Source: Leifsonia xyli (lineage in GTDB: Bacteria > Actinomycetota > Actinomycetes > Actinomycetales > Microbacteriaceae). From it: a stretch of 64,000 nt of DNA. The translations under genes and the position numbers were made by a program. Positions 1 to 7,502 of the stretch are shown in pieces. Each line of letters opens with the position of its first letter. The first letter of the stretch is position 1. The notes under the pieces are model-generated. The model was not told where the DNA came from. It saw only the letters and a program-made list of their open reading frames with translations, and did no database searches. The stretch is taken from assembly GCA_001647635.1 (NCBI GenBank), contig CP014761.1, positions 1,178,001 through 1,242,000 on the forward strand. Direction: 5' to 3'.

Positions 1-412
1 CGAGCAGGTCGGTGACCAGCTCGTACAGCCGCTCGGCACCCGTGCGCGGCGGGACGGCGGACTCGTCCGCCAGTTCGGGCAGCAGCGCCGGCAGCACGCC
101 CGCGCTGGAACCCGCCGCCTGCAGGATCCGCTCCAGCCCGACGACCTGGATGAGCCTCCGCAGCACCGCCGCGAAAGGCGCATACGGGGCGCCGTCGTCG
201 CCGAGGTCGACGCAGCGGCCGAGCAGCACCGTGGCCTCGGCCTCCTGCTGGGCGAGGAACTCCTCCAGCAGCCGGGTCTTGCCGATGCCCGCCTCGCCGC
301 CGATCACGACCGCGCGCGGCTCGCCCAGCGCCGCGACCCGGAACTCGTCGCGCAGCGCCGCCAGGTCGGGCTCACGCCCGACCACCCTGAGGCTCGTCGC
401 CGGTGCTCGCAT
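1..412 (-). CDS. LuxR-family large ATP-binding regulator, N-terminal part (cut by window edge)
   Basis: Only the first about 137 residues are inside the window; the gene continues beyond base 1. The ATG at 412 opens with VVGREPDLAALRDEF, followed by a Walker A motif GGEAGIGKTR at about residues 38-47, then an AAA-type ATPase core (LAQQEAEATVLLGRC). This layout, a short N-terminus followed directly by an ATPase domain, is that of LuxR-type LAL regulators or adenylate-cyclase-like ATPases, which usually end in a GerE helix-turn-helix; the C-terminus is not visible, so the class is an inference. No obvious operon partner: the next gene upstream on the same strand ends at 486. Confidence 0.75.
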   Translation of the reverse strand, partial: MRAPATSLRVVGREPDLAALRDEFRVAALGEPRAVVIGGEAGIGKTRLLEEFLAQQEAEATVLLGRCVDLGDDGAPYAPFAAVLRRLIQVVGLERILQAAGSSAGVLPALLPELADESAVPPRTGAERLYELVTDLL

Positions 413-485
413 GCCCTCATCGTGCCATGGACCACCGACATCCGGACCCCTTCCCGTAGCGCCTTCACGGAGGGCGTAGGTCGCC

Positions 486-722
486 TCAGCGTCCAGCGTG
501 AGCCAGCTCCCTCGCGGGCGCAGCCGCGACCTCCGCGACGGGCGCCGGAGCCTCGGCTCGCAGGCCTCCCGCGACCCGGGTCTCCGCTCGCTGCAGCGCC
601 CCGCGCATCCCGCGCAGCCACCGCCCGTGCTCGTCGGCGCGCCGCACCCGCTCGCGCTCCACCTCCTGACGTCCGCTCTCGCCGGCCCGTACCCGGAAGT
701 CCACGAACTCGTCCAGCAGCAT
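486..722 (-). CDS. hypothetical small protein (78 aa)
   Basis: I do not recognise this protein. The start at 722 (MLLDEFVDFRV) is chosen because a good ribosome-binding sequence, GAGGGGAG, lies about 6 nt upstream; a longer reading to 752 has no such site. The first half is rich in Arg and Glu and probably helical, the end is rich in Ala and Pro. It sits on the same strand as the LuxR-type ATPase gene, about 75 bp upstream of it. Could be a spurious frame. Confidence 0.4.
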   Translation of the reverse strand: MLLDEFVDFRVRAGESGRQEVERERVRRADEHGRWLRGMRGALQRAETRVAGGLRAEAPAPVAEVAAAPARELAHAGR

Positions 723-893
723 GATCCGCTCCCCTCGTGCTTCGCCGGGCACCTCGCTCCGGCGATGACACCAGACTTCTCGCTAAGGCACCCCGGAGAC
801 ATCGGGAGGATGCCCTATTCCGGTCCGGCGGGTACGGATAAGACATCCCGACAAGGGCTTCACTCGCCCCCACGGCGGGGGCAGCATGGCGTC

Positions 894-1487
894 ATGGCCA
901 CGATCAACGAATTCGATCCCCCGTACAACGTCGGCTATTTCGTGGGCAGTCTGTCCACGCAGTCGGTCAACAGAACCCTCTCGAAGGCGCTGCTGCGGCT
1001 GGCGCCCTCCGAGCTCGTGTTCACCGAGATCCCGATCGGCGGTCTCCCCCTCTACAACCGCGACCTCGACGGGCACTTCCCGCCGGAGGCCGTCGAATAC
1101 AAGCGGCTGATCGCCGAGCAGGATGCGCTGCTCTTCATCACCCCGGAGTACAACCGCAGCATCCCCGGCGCGCTGAAGAACGCGATCGACTGGGCGAGCC
1201 GGCCGTACGGCGAGAATGTCATCGCCCGCAAGGCGACCGCAGTGATCGGCGCCTCGCCCGGGCAGATCGGCACGGCGGTCGGGCAGCAGCACCTGCGCAG
1301 CATCCTGAGCTTCCTGCAGGCTCCGCAGATGAACGCGCCCGAGGCGTACATCTGGATGCGGCCGGGCCTGATCGAGGAGGACGGCACGGTCACCGATCCC
1401 GGGACCGAGGAGTTCCTGCGCGGCTTTATGACCTCGTTCTTCGAGTACATCGAGCGCGTGCTGACGGTGGTGCCGAGCCCGGCGTGA
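894..1487 (+). CDS. NADPH-dependent FMN reductase family protein
   Basis: A 197-residue flavodoxin-fold oxidoreductase. Visible family features are the phosphate-binding start (GSLSTQSVNRTL) near residues 16-27 and the flavin-binding stretch ITPEYNRSIPGALKNAIDW at about residues 80-98. Family members reduce FMN or quinones with NADPH in the cytoplasm. The ATG at 894 is preceded by a G-rich stretch (GGGGGCAG); a second ATG at 886 is out of frame. The stop overlaps the GTG of the next gene (GTGA), so the two are probably translated together. Confidence 0.85.
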   Translation: MATINEFDPPYNVGYFVGSLSTQSVNRTLSKALLRLAPSELVFTEIPIGGLPLYNRDLDGHFPPEAVEYKRLIAEQDALLFITPEYNRSIPGALKNAIDWASRPYGENVIARKATAVIGASPGQIGTAVGQQHLRSILSFLQAPQMNAPEAYIWMRPGLIEEDGTVTDPGTEEFLRGFMTSFFEYIERVLTVVPSPA

Positions 1488-1903
1488 GGATCATGGACGA
1501 GGGCGGCGACCGCAGCGTCGAGCTGCGGCCGGCGGCGCGCGGGGAGGGCGACCATGTCGTCGTGGACGCGATCGTCGACGACGGCGGACGCCGCTGGGAG
1601 CTGTCCGAGGCTTGCCTGACCACCACCGAGGTGCGCGACCTGGCCGCGTGGCTGGCCGGGCTCGCCGAGGACACCACCGGGGCGGCCGACGAGTGGACCG
1701 CGCTCACCTTCGCCTCGAACGCGCTCTCGCTGAGCGGGCACCGCATCCCCGGCGGCACCGTCGAGCTGCGCCTCGCACTGCTCCGGATGCACACTGGAGG
1801 CACCGGAACCACGGACGTCGTGGTCGGCCTCCGCGCCCCGCAGCCCGCCGTCACCTCCGCCGCCCGCACCCTCCTCACCGAGCTCGACACCCTCCCCGCC
1901 TAG
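1484..1903 (+). CDS. hypothetical protein (139 aa), coupled to FMN reductase
   Basis: I do not firmly recognise it. The GTG at 1484 overlaps the upstream stop by four bases; an ATG at 1493 is an alternative. The protein has a beta-strand-rich start, then ACLTTTEVRDLAAWLAGL, a pattern seen in WapI-type immunity-like small proteins, but the resemblance is weak. Its coupling to the FMN reductase argues that it is translated. A strong palindrome follows the stop. Confidence 0.6.
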   Translation: MRIMDEGGDRSVELRPAARGEGDHVVVDAIVDDGGRRWELSEACLTTTEVRDLAAWLAGLAEDTTGAADEWTALTFASNALSLSGHRIPGGTVELRLALLRMHTGGTGTTDVVVGLRAPQPAVTSAARTLLTELDTLPA

Positions 1904-1925
1904 CCGTCCTTCCCCTTGCGGGCCC

Positions 1926-1984
1926 GCGATTCGTGCCGAATGGTCGCTATTCGTGGCATGTAGCGACCATTCGGCACGAATCGC
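1926..1984. repeat. 59-bp perfect palindrome between convergent genes
   Basis: Two perfect 24-bp arms (1926-1949 and 1961-1984) are separated by an 11-nt loop. The left arm begins GCGATTCGTGCCGAATGG. It lies between the convergent ends at 1903 and 2010, so it can act as a two-way transcription stop, but it has no T-run and is longer than a usual terminator. Its size and placement match the 58-bp palindromes elsewhere in the window although the sequence differs. Confidence 0.85.
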
Positions 1985-2009
1985 CGAGGAAGGTCCAGCG
2001 AAGAAGTCC

Positions 2010-3041
2010 CTAGCGGCCGCCCTCGCGCTTGCGGTGGCGCTGCTGGACGGCCTGCTCGCCGTAGGGGTAGATGTCGGTGCGCGGGGTGCTCGCCGCGTCC
2101 AGGCGGCGGCGCTGCTCCTCGGTGAGGACCAGGTCGGCGGCGCCGAGGTTGTCTTCCAGTTGCTCTGTCGTCCGGGCGCCGAGGATGACCGAGGTCACCG
2201 CGGGCCGATCGCTCAGCCAGCGCAACGACACCTGCGACGCCGAGGCGCCCGTCTCCTTCGCGACTGCGTCCACGGCGTCGATGATCTCCCACGTGCGCGG
2301 GTCGGCGTTGCGCGCCTCCCACGCCTCCATGCCGCGCGTCGGGTTCTCGCCCAGCCGGGTCGCGCCCGTCGGCGCCTGGTCGCGGTGGTACTTGCCGCTC
2401 AGCCAGCCGCCCGCGAGCGGCGACCAGGGCAGCAGCCCGATGCCCGCATCCAGAGCCGCCGGAACCACCTCGTGCTCGATCCCGCGCACGATCAGGCTGT
2501 ACTGCGGCTGCAACGTCACCGGCGGCGCGAACCCGTGCGACCGGGCGACGTGCACGGCCTTGGTGAGCTGCCAGCCCAGGTAGTTCGAGAAGCCGTAGTA
2601 CGAGATCTTGCCCGCGCTGATCGCGTCGTCGAGGAACCGCAGGGTCTCCTCGATCGGCGTCAGCGCATCCCACGCGTGCATCTGGTAGAGGTCGATGTGC
2701 TCGACGCCGAGGCGGCGGAGGGAGGCGTCGAGAGCGGTGCGCAGGTGGGCGCGCGACAGGCCGAGGTCGTTGGGTCCGCCGCCCATCGGGAAGCGCCCCT
2801 TGGTCGCGATGACGACGCCGTCGCGGCTGCCCGGGTTGCGGGCGAGCCATCGCCCGATGATGGACTCCGACGCGCCCGCCGTGTAGACGTCGGCCGTGTC
2901 GAGGAAGTTGCCTCCCTCGTCGAGGTACCGCTCCAGGATGGCGTGGGAGGCCTGCTCGTCGGCCTCCGCGCCGAAGGTCATGGTGCCGAGGGCGAACTCC
3001 GACACGATCGTTCCGCTGTTTCCGAGATTGCGTAGCTGCAT
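2010..3041 (-). CDS. aldo/keto reductase
   Basis: A 343-residue NADPH-dependent oxidoreductase of the AKR superfamily (Tas/YajO-like). The catalytic tetrad can be read: Asp48 and Tyr53 in FLDTADVYTAG, Lys in VVIATKGRF near residue 81 and His in LYQMHAWD near 123; the C-terminal NADPH-binding segment SVILGARTTEQLEDN is present. Substrate unknown. The ATG at 3041 lies 6 nt after a TACGTT -10 box, so a leaderless mRNA is likely. Divergent from the phosphoesterase at 3089. Confidence 0.9.
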   Translation of the reverse strand: MQLRNLGNSGTIVSEFALGTMTFGAEADEQASHAILERYLDEGGNFLDTADVYTAGASESIIGRWLARNPGSRDGVVIATKGRFPMGGGPNDLGLSRAHLRTALDASLRRLGVEHIDLYQMHAWDALTPIEETLRFLDDAISAGKISYYGFSNYLGWQLTKAVHVARSHGFAPPVTLQPQYSLIVRGIEHEVVPAALDAGIGLLPWSPLAGGWLSGKYHRDQAPTGATRLGENPTRGMEAWEARNADPRTWEIIDAVDAVAKETGASASQVSLRWLSDRPAVTSVILGARTTEQLEDNLGAADLVLTEEQRRRLDAASTPRTDIYPYGEQAVQQRHRKREGGR

Positions 3042-3047
3042 AGCGCG

Positions 3048-3053
3048 AACGTA
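3048..3053 (-). promoter_or_regulatory. -10 box (TACGTT) of leaderless aldo/keto reductase
   Basis: Reads TACGTT on the minus strand, 6 nt before the ATG at 3041. Confidence 0.55.
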
Positions 3054-3074
3054 GACCCGCTGCCCGGGTTCGCC

Positions 3075-3080
3075 TACTGT
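3075..3080 (+). promoter_or_regulatory. -10 box (TACTGT) before phosphoesterase GTG
   Basis: TACTGT lies 8 nt before the GTG at 3089; no Shine-Dalgarno sequence is present. Confidence 0.5.
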
Positions 3081-3088
3081 GTGCGTTC

Positions 3089-3588
3089 GTGAGGCTGCTC
3101 CTGATCTCCGACACGCACGTCCCCAAGCGCGCCCGAGCGCTGCCGCCCGCGGTGCTGGAGGCGGTGGACGCGGCCGACGTCGTCATCCACGCCGGGGACT
3201 GGGTGGATGCGGCGACGCTCGACGTGCTGGAGGAGCGGTCGCGGCGGCTCGTCGGCGTCTACGGCAACAACGACGGACCGGAGCTGCGGGCACGGCTGCC
3301 CGAGGTCGCGCGGATCGAGCTGGGCGGCATCCGGTTCGCGGTCGTGCACGAGACGGGCCCGGCGACGGGCAGGGAGACGCGGGCGGACGCGGCCTACCCG
3401 GATGCGGACGTCCTCGTGTTCGGCCACTCGCACATCCCGTGGGACACGGTCTCCCCGGCGGCCTTCGCCTGCTGAACCCGGGCTCGCCGACCGACCGCCG
3501 CCGTCAGCCGGTGTGCACCTTCATGACCGCCGATGTCGCTGACGGCCGCCTCACCGACGTCACCCTGGTCCCCGTCCTGAGCCCCTGA
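3089..3588 (+). pseudogene. YfcE/MJ0936-type metallophosphoesterase, frameshifted near its end
   Basis: The first frame (GTG at 3089) gives a metallophosphoesterase with SDTH, GDW, GNND and GHSH metal motifs, then stops early at 3475 after an unnatural AAFAC end. The expected ending, GGLRLLNPGSPTDRRR through VLSP, continues in another frame to 3588. The break is at the CCCC run 3453-3456 (context CTCCCCGG); one more C would restore a protein of about 166 residues, normal for the family. All metal ligands are upstream of the break. Whether this is a real mutation or a lost base call cannot be told from here. Confidence 0.8.
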
Positions 3589-3590
3589 CC

Positions 3591-5108
3591 TCAGGCGCGC
3601 AGGAAGCCGTCGACGAGGAGGCCGCGGACGGCGGGGAGCAGGTCGGCGCGCAGGGCGTCCTCATCCACCTCGAGCAGGTGCGCCAGCGCGGCCACGATCG
3701 CGGCGACGCTCAGCTCGCCGTCGCACGCTCCGACCAGCGCGGCGAGCCCGGTGTCCGCGGACACGGCCCGCCCGAACCCGCCGCCCTGCCGCAGCAGGAT
3801 CGCGGTCGGCGCGTCCGCGCCCGGCCACAGGTGCCGCTCCTCCGTGACGTCGCCCGAGGTGACGGGATGCAGCCGCCCGAGCTCGTCGTCGGTGAGCGCC
3901 GCCTGCAGGTCGTGGGCGGCCAGCGCCTCCCCGAGGTGGACGCCGAGCCCGGCCTCGTTCGCACCGAGCGACCCGTGGAGGCGCTCGAACCGTCGCAGCG
4001 TCGGCACGCCCTCCGCGCGGCGCAGGAGCAGGTACCCGAAGCCGACGGAGCGAACGTCGCGCGTCTCGAAGTCGTCCAGCCACGCGTCGAGCAGCCGCTC
4101 GAACTCCGGCGTGCCCGGCCGGGTGCCGCCGTCGCGGATCCACGTCTCGGCGTAGCGCACCGCGTCCTCGACGTCGCGCTCGATCACCCAGGCGTCGAGA
4201 GGATCGGCGGATGCGTCCACCCAGTCGCGCACGCGCTCGAGCCCGTCGCCGGTGCCGCGGTACTCCCAGTTGCCGAGCAGCTGCGCGACGCCGCCGGGGG
4301 TCAGGTGCTCGCCGCAGCCGCTCACGAAGGAGGCCACCAGCCCGTCGCCGACCATCCCGGCGTCGCGGTACTCGTACGCCGGGACGCCCTCGGTCCGCGG
4401 GGTGATGACGAAGGGCGGGTTGGACACGATGTGGTCGAACCGCTCGCCCGCGACCGGCTCGAACATGCTGCCCAGCCGCAACTCGACGCCGTCGATCTCG
4501 TTCAGCGCGAGGTTCAGCGCGGCCAGCCGCAGCGCCCGTTCGGAGATGTCGGTCGCGACGACCCGCCGCGCGTGGCGGGCGGCGTGCATGGCCTGGATGC
4601 CGCATCCGGTGCCGAGGTCGAGCGCGCTCTCGACCGGCTTCTGCAGCATGAGCCCGCTGAGCGTGAGGGATGCTCCGCCGACGCCGAGCACGTGGTCCTC
4701 GGGCAGTGCGTGGCCCAGCGCGAGCTCGCCGAGGTCGGAGACGATCCACCACTCTGCGGGGCCGGCGGCGTCCACGAAGCCGTAGGGGCGCAGATCAACG
4801 GCGGCGCGGACGGTGTCGGCGTCGACCGTGACCAGACCGAGGGATGCGGCGCCCTCGACCCCGAGCGCCGGCAGAGCCCCCTCGGCGTCGGAGCGGGCGA
4901 CCGGCCGACCGAGCACGAAGAGCCGCGCGAGCGTCCCGAGCGGCGACGACTCCCGCCGGGCCAGCGCCCTTTCGGCGGGGACGCGCTGCCCGCGGTGCAG
5001 CGCATCCGCCGCCTCCGGCCCCCAGAGTTCGGTGAGCGCGTCGACGGTCAGCCCGGCGGCGATCAGGTCGGCACGGAGATCGGGGATGCGGTCGGCGGGT
5101 TCGCTCAT
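3591..5108 (-). CDS. class I SAM-dependent methyltransferase (HemK/RsmC-like core)
   Basis: A 505-residue protein. The middle holds a Rossmann methyltransferase core: motif I LDLGTGCGIQAMHAARH, acidic ribose-binding loop VVATDISERAL, and the motif IV SNPPF that marks enzymes methylating an amide or exocyclic nitrogen (HemK, RsmC). Long N- and C-terminal parts around it are typical of an actinobacterial family of unknown target. The ATG at 5108 follows GGAGGG at a good distance; longer readings upstream run through a palindrome and are rejected. Divergent from acylphosphatase. Confidence 0.85.
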   Translation of the reverse strand: MSEPADRIPDLRADLIAAGLTVDALTELWGPEAADALHRGQRVPAERALARRESSPLGTLARLFVLGRPVARSDAEGALPALGVEGAASLGLVTVDADTVRAAVDLRPYGFVDAAGPAEWWIVSDLGELALGHALPEDHVLGVGGASLTLSGLMLQKPVESALDLGTGCGIQAMHAARHARRVVATDISERALRLAALNLALNEIDGVELRLGSMFEPVAGERFDHIVSNPPFVITPRTEGVPAYEYRDAGMVGDGLVASFVSGCGEHLTPGGVAQLLGNWEYRGTGDGLERVRDWVDASADPLDAWVIERDVEDAVRYAETWIRDGGTRPGTPEFERLLDAWLDDFETRDVRSVGFGYLLLRRAEGVPTLRRFERLHGSLGANEAGLGVHLGEALAAHDLQAALTDDELGRLHPVTSGDVTEERHLWPGADAPTAILLRQGGGFGRAVSADTGLAALVGACDGELSVAAIVAALAHLLEVDEDALRADLLPAVRGLLVDGFLRA

Positions 5109-5126
5109 CCCTCCATTCTCCCTGGC

Positions 5127-5196
5127 GCGACTGCGGTCGTTCGGAACGACTGCGCGTGCGCGCCCCGCCGCGGACGCGACGACCGACCGCAGTCGC
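5127..5196. repeat. interrupted palindrome between divergent genes
   Basis: GCGACTGCGGTCG (5127-5139) is repeated in inverted form at 5184-5196 with 44 nt between. Arms are 13 bp and perfect. It lies between the methyltransferase and acylphosphatase starts, unlike the other palindromes, which sit at gene ends. Confidence 0.7.
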
Positions 5197-5221
5197 TGCT
5201 GGAGGATCGGACGGGCAGGGG

Positions 5222-5227
5222 CACAAT
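5222..5227 (+). promoter_or_regulatory. -10-like box (CACAAT) before acyP
   Basis: CACAAT ends 6 nt before the GTG at 5234; less canonical than the other boxes. Confidence 0.35.
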
Positions 5228-5233
5228 GGGGCT

Positions 5234-5509
5234 GTGATCCGCAGACGAGCGATCGTGACCGGTGGCGTCCAGGGCGTCGGCTTCCGCTGGAGCGCGCGCG
5301 AGGCCGCGCAGCGCCTCGGCGTGACCGGCTGGGCCCGCAACCGCGTCGACGGCACCGTGGAGGCCGAGATCCAGGGCGAGCCGGAGCAGGTGGAGCGGAT
5401 GCTCGCCTGGCTGCGCACCGGGCCGCCCGGCGCGTCCGTCGAGTCCGTCGACGTGACCGACGCCGAGCCCGCGGACGACGACGCGTTCCGCATCCGCGAG
5501 ACCGCCTGA
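5234..5509 (+). CDS. acyP: acylphosphatase
   Basis: A 91-residue enzyme that hydrolyses the carboxyl-phosphate bond of acyl phosphates. The signature VQGVGFRWSAREAA (catalytic Arg in GFRW) and GWARNRVDGTVEAEIQG (catalytic Asn) are both present, and the length is normal for the family. The GTG at 5234 is chosen because the protein then starts VIRRRAIVTGGVQGVGF, like its relatives. A longer frame would run across the upstream palindrome. Confidence 0.93.
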   Translation: MIRRRAIVTGGVQGVGFRWSAREAAQRLGVTGWARNRVDGTVEAEIQGEPEQVERMLAWLRTGPPGASVESVDVTDAEPADDDAFRIRETA

Positions 5510-5532
5510 CCCCCCTCACGCGAGGGCAGGGG

Positions 5533-5538
5533 GACAAT
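5533..5538 (+). promoter_or_regulatory. -10-like box (GACAAT) before class IV aminotransferase
   Basis: GACAAT ends 7 nt before the ATG at 5546 and supports that start over the ATG at 5537, which lies within the box. Confidence 0.4.
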
Positions 5539-5545
5539 GGGACGC

Positions 5546-6439
5546 ATGACGCGCGCGACCCTGCTGACCATCACCACGCCCACCGGAGAGCCGCGGGAGG
5601 GCGACCCCGGCTACGTGGTGGCCGACTTCGGCGAACCGCAGGTGCGGATCACCGACCTCTCGGTCACCCGAGGAGACGGCGTGTTCGAGACCATCGCCGT
5701 GATCAACGGGCACCCGCAGGCGCTCGAGCCGCACCTCGCCCGGCTGGCGCACTCCGCCGAACTGCTCGACCTCCCGGTCCCGGCGGTCGACGTCTGGCGG
5801 GAGGCCGTGCGCGCGGGAGTGGCCGACTTCCTGACCCGCAACGGCGACGCCGGAGACGAGCTGTACGCCAAGCTCGTCTACACCCGCGGCGTCGAGGGCT
5901 CGGGCGTCCCCAGCGGCTGGCTGTTCGTCGACCTGGGCGAGGACTTCACGCAGGCGCGCCTCGGCATCCGCGTCGTGACGCTCGACCGCGGCGTCCGGCA
6001 CGACGTGGCCGAGACCTCGCCGTGGCTGCTCGCAGGCGCGAAGACCCTCTCCTACGCCGTCAACCGCGCGGCCCAGCGGGAGGCTGTGCGCCGTGGCTTC
6101 GACGATGTGCTGTTCGTGAGCAGCGACGGCTTCGCGCTGGAGGGCCCGACCTCGAACGTGGTAACTCTCACCGACGGCGTGGTCCGCACGCCGAACACCG
6201 ACCAGGGCATCCTCGCCGGCACCACCCAGGCGGCCGTCTTCGACTTCTTCACCGCGCGCGGCCTGCGCACCGAGTTCGCCCCGCTCACGATCGACGAGGT
6301 GCGCGCCGCCGACGCCCTCTGGCTCGTGTCGAGCGTCCGCCAGGCCGCCCCCGTCACACACCTCGACGACCGCGCCTACCCCGTGGATGCCGCCCTCACC
6401 GCCGACCTCAACGCCTACCTCCTCGCCCGCACGGAGTGA
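5546..6439 (+). CDS. pabC: class IV aminotransferase / aminodeoxychorismate lyase-like
   Basis: A PLP-dependent fold-type IV enzyme of about 297 residues. The start of the fold (SVTRGDGVFETIAVINGHP), the PLP lysine in GAKTLSYAVNRAAQREA, and the cofactor-binding LEGPTSNVVTL segment are clear. In actinobacteria such proteins are usually assigned as 4-amino-4-deoxychorismate lyase (folate pathway), but branched-chain or D-amino acid aminotransferases share the fold, so the exact reaction is inferred. ATG 5537 (three codons earlier) is the alternative start. Confidence 0.8.
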   Translation: MTRATLLTITTPTGEPREGDPGYVVADFGEPQVRITDLSVTRGDGVFETIAVINGHPQALEPHLARLAHSAELLDLPVPAVDVWREAVRAGVADFLTRNGDAGDELYAKLVYTRGVEGSGVPSGWLFVDLGEDFTQARLGIRVVTLDRGVRHDVAETSPWLLAGAKTLSYAVNRAAQREAVRRGFDDVLFVSSDGFALEGPTSNVVTLTDGVVRTPNTDQGILAGTTQAAVFDFFTARGLRTEFAPLTIDEVRAADALWLVSSVRQAAPVTHLDDRAYPVDAALTADLNAYLLARTE

Positions 6440-6538
6440 CGCCGGGCCGGCTTGGTAGACCGATCGTGTCATCCCGATTCGCAGGTGTCGGCCGCACAGC
6501 CTAGGCTGAACCCACCCGAGGGGAAGGGACGGTGCAGG

Positions 6539-6874
6539 ATGAGCGAACGGGTGCCTCGCAGCATCGAACTCCTGCGCCAGCAGGCGCGTGACGAGCTGTC
6601 CGCGATCATCGAGCACCGCTGCCGCGCCGGGGAGGACCCGTGGCAGTTCATCCCCGAGCTCCCGAGCGTCGACGAGCAGGTCGTCATCTCGCTCCGCGCC
6701 AGCGCGATCGAAGCGTTCGACCTGGCCGAGGAGCAGTCGCGAGCGCACCATCCCGCCGCCGGCCGCGACGTCTTCACCCGCTTCGAGTACGGCGTGCTCC
6801 GCCGCATCGCGCTGGAGCATCCCGAGCTCAGCGAGGCGGTCTGGGGGATGCTCGACAAGGTCGAACGCGCCTGA
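6539..6874 (+). CDS. hypothetical protein (111 aa)
   Basis: I do not recognise it. The ATG at 6539 follows a purine-rich leader (GAGGGGAAGGGA), and a TAGGCT -10-like box lies about 33 nt further upstream. The product is soluble, rich in Arg, Glu and Ala, and predicted largely helical (SIELLRQQARDELSAIIEHR). It precedes the RibD-like reductase by 13 bp on the same strand. Confidence 0.65.
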   Translation: MSERVPRSIELLRQQARDELSAIIEHRCRAGEDPWQFIPELPSVDEQVVISLRASAIEAFDLAEEQSRAHHPAAGRDVFTRFEYGVLRRIALEHPELSEAVWGMLDKVERA

Positions 6875-6875
6875 C

Positions 6876-6881
6876 TACGCT
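6876..6881 (+). promoter_or_regulatory. -10 box (TACGCT) of leaderless RibD-like gene
   Basis: TACGCT overlaps the end of the upstream gene and ends 6 nt before the ATG at 6888. Confidence 0.5.
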
Positions 6882-6887
6882 TCCCGC

Positions 6888-7502
6888 ATGGGAATCGTCA
6901 CCGCCGACATCGCCATCTCGCTGGACGGCTTCGCCGCCGGGCCCAACCAGTCGCTCGAGCACCCGCTGGGCGAGGGCGCCGAGGAGCGCCTGCACGCCTG
7001 GATGTTCGACGAGCGCTCCGCGAACCACCGCGAGGAGATCGAGGCCATCGTCCGCGCCGGCGCGTACATCATGGGCCGCAAGATGTTCGGCCCGGTGCGC
7101 AACGAGTGGCCTGCGGAGGGCGAGCGTTTCGGCGACTGGCGCGGTTGGTGGGGCGAGGAGCCGCCGTATCACGCGCCCGTCTTCGTGCTGACGCACTACG
7201 CGCGGGAGCAGCTGGAGATGACCGGGACGACGTTCTACTTCGTGACCGACGGCATCCATTCGGCGATGGAGCAGGCACGCGAGGTCGCCGGCGATGCCGA
7301 CGTGTCGGTCGCGGGCGGCGCCGAGACGCTCAACCAGGCGTTGTGGGCGGGCGTGGTCGACGAGCTGCGGCTGCACGTCGTGCCGCTGACGCTCGGCGCG
7401 GGCGAGCGGGTGTTCGACCGGGTGCCTCCGCTCGACCTGGAGCTGGTGCGGGAGCGGGTGACGCCCGAAGTGGCGCACCTCACCTACCGCGTGCGACGCT
7501 GA
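6888..7502 (+). CDS. dihydrofolate reductase family protein (RibD C-terminal domain)
   Basis: A 204-residue NADPH-binding reductase of the RibD_C/DHFR-like superfamily. It begins with the typical strand [19 protein letters not shown], carries MGRKMFG in the cofactor loop, and has the [21 protein letters not shown] segment that closes the pyridine-nucleotide site. Family members range from riboflavin synthesis to unassigned reductases; this short stand-alone form has no known substrate. Its end overlaps the convergent DUF255 gene by 23 bp. Confidence 0.85.
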   Translation: MGIVTADIAISLDGFAAGPNQSLEHPLGEGAEERLHAWMFDERSANHREEIEAIVRAGAYIMGRKMFGPVRNEWPAEGERFGDWRGWWGEEPPYHAPVFVLTHYAREQLEMTGTTFYFVTDGIHSAMEQAREVAGDADVSVAGGAETLNQALWAGVVDELRLHVVPLTLGAGERVFDRVPPLDLELVRERVTPEVAHLTYRVRR

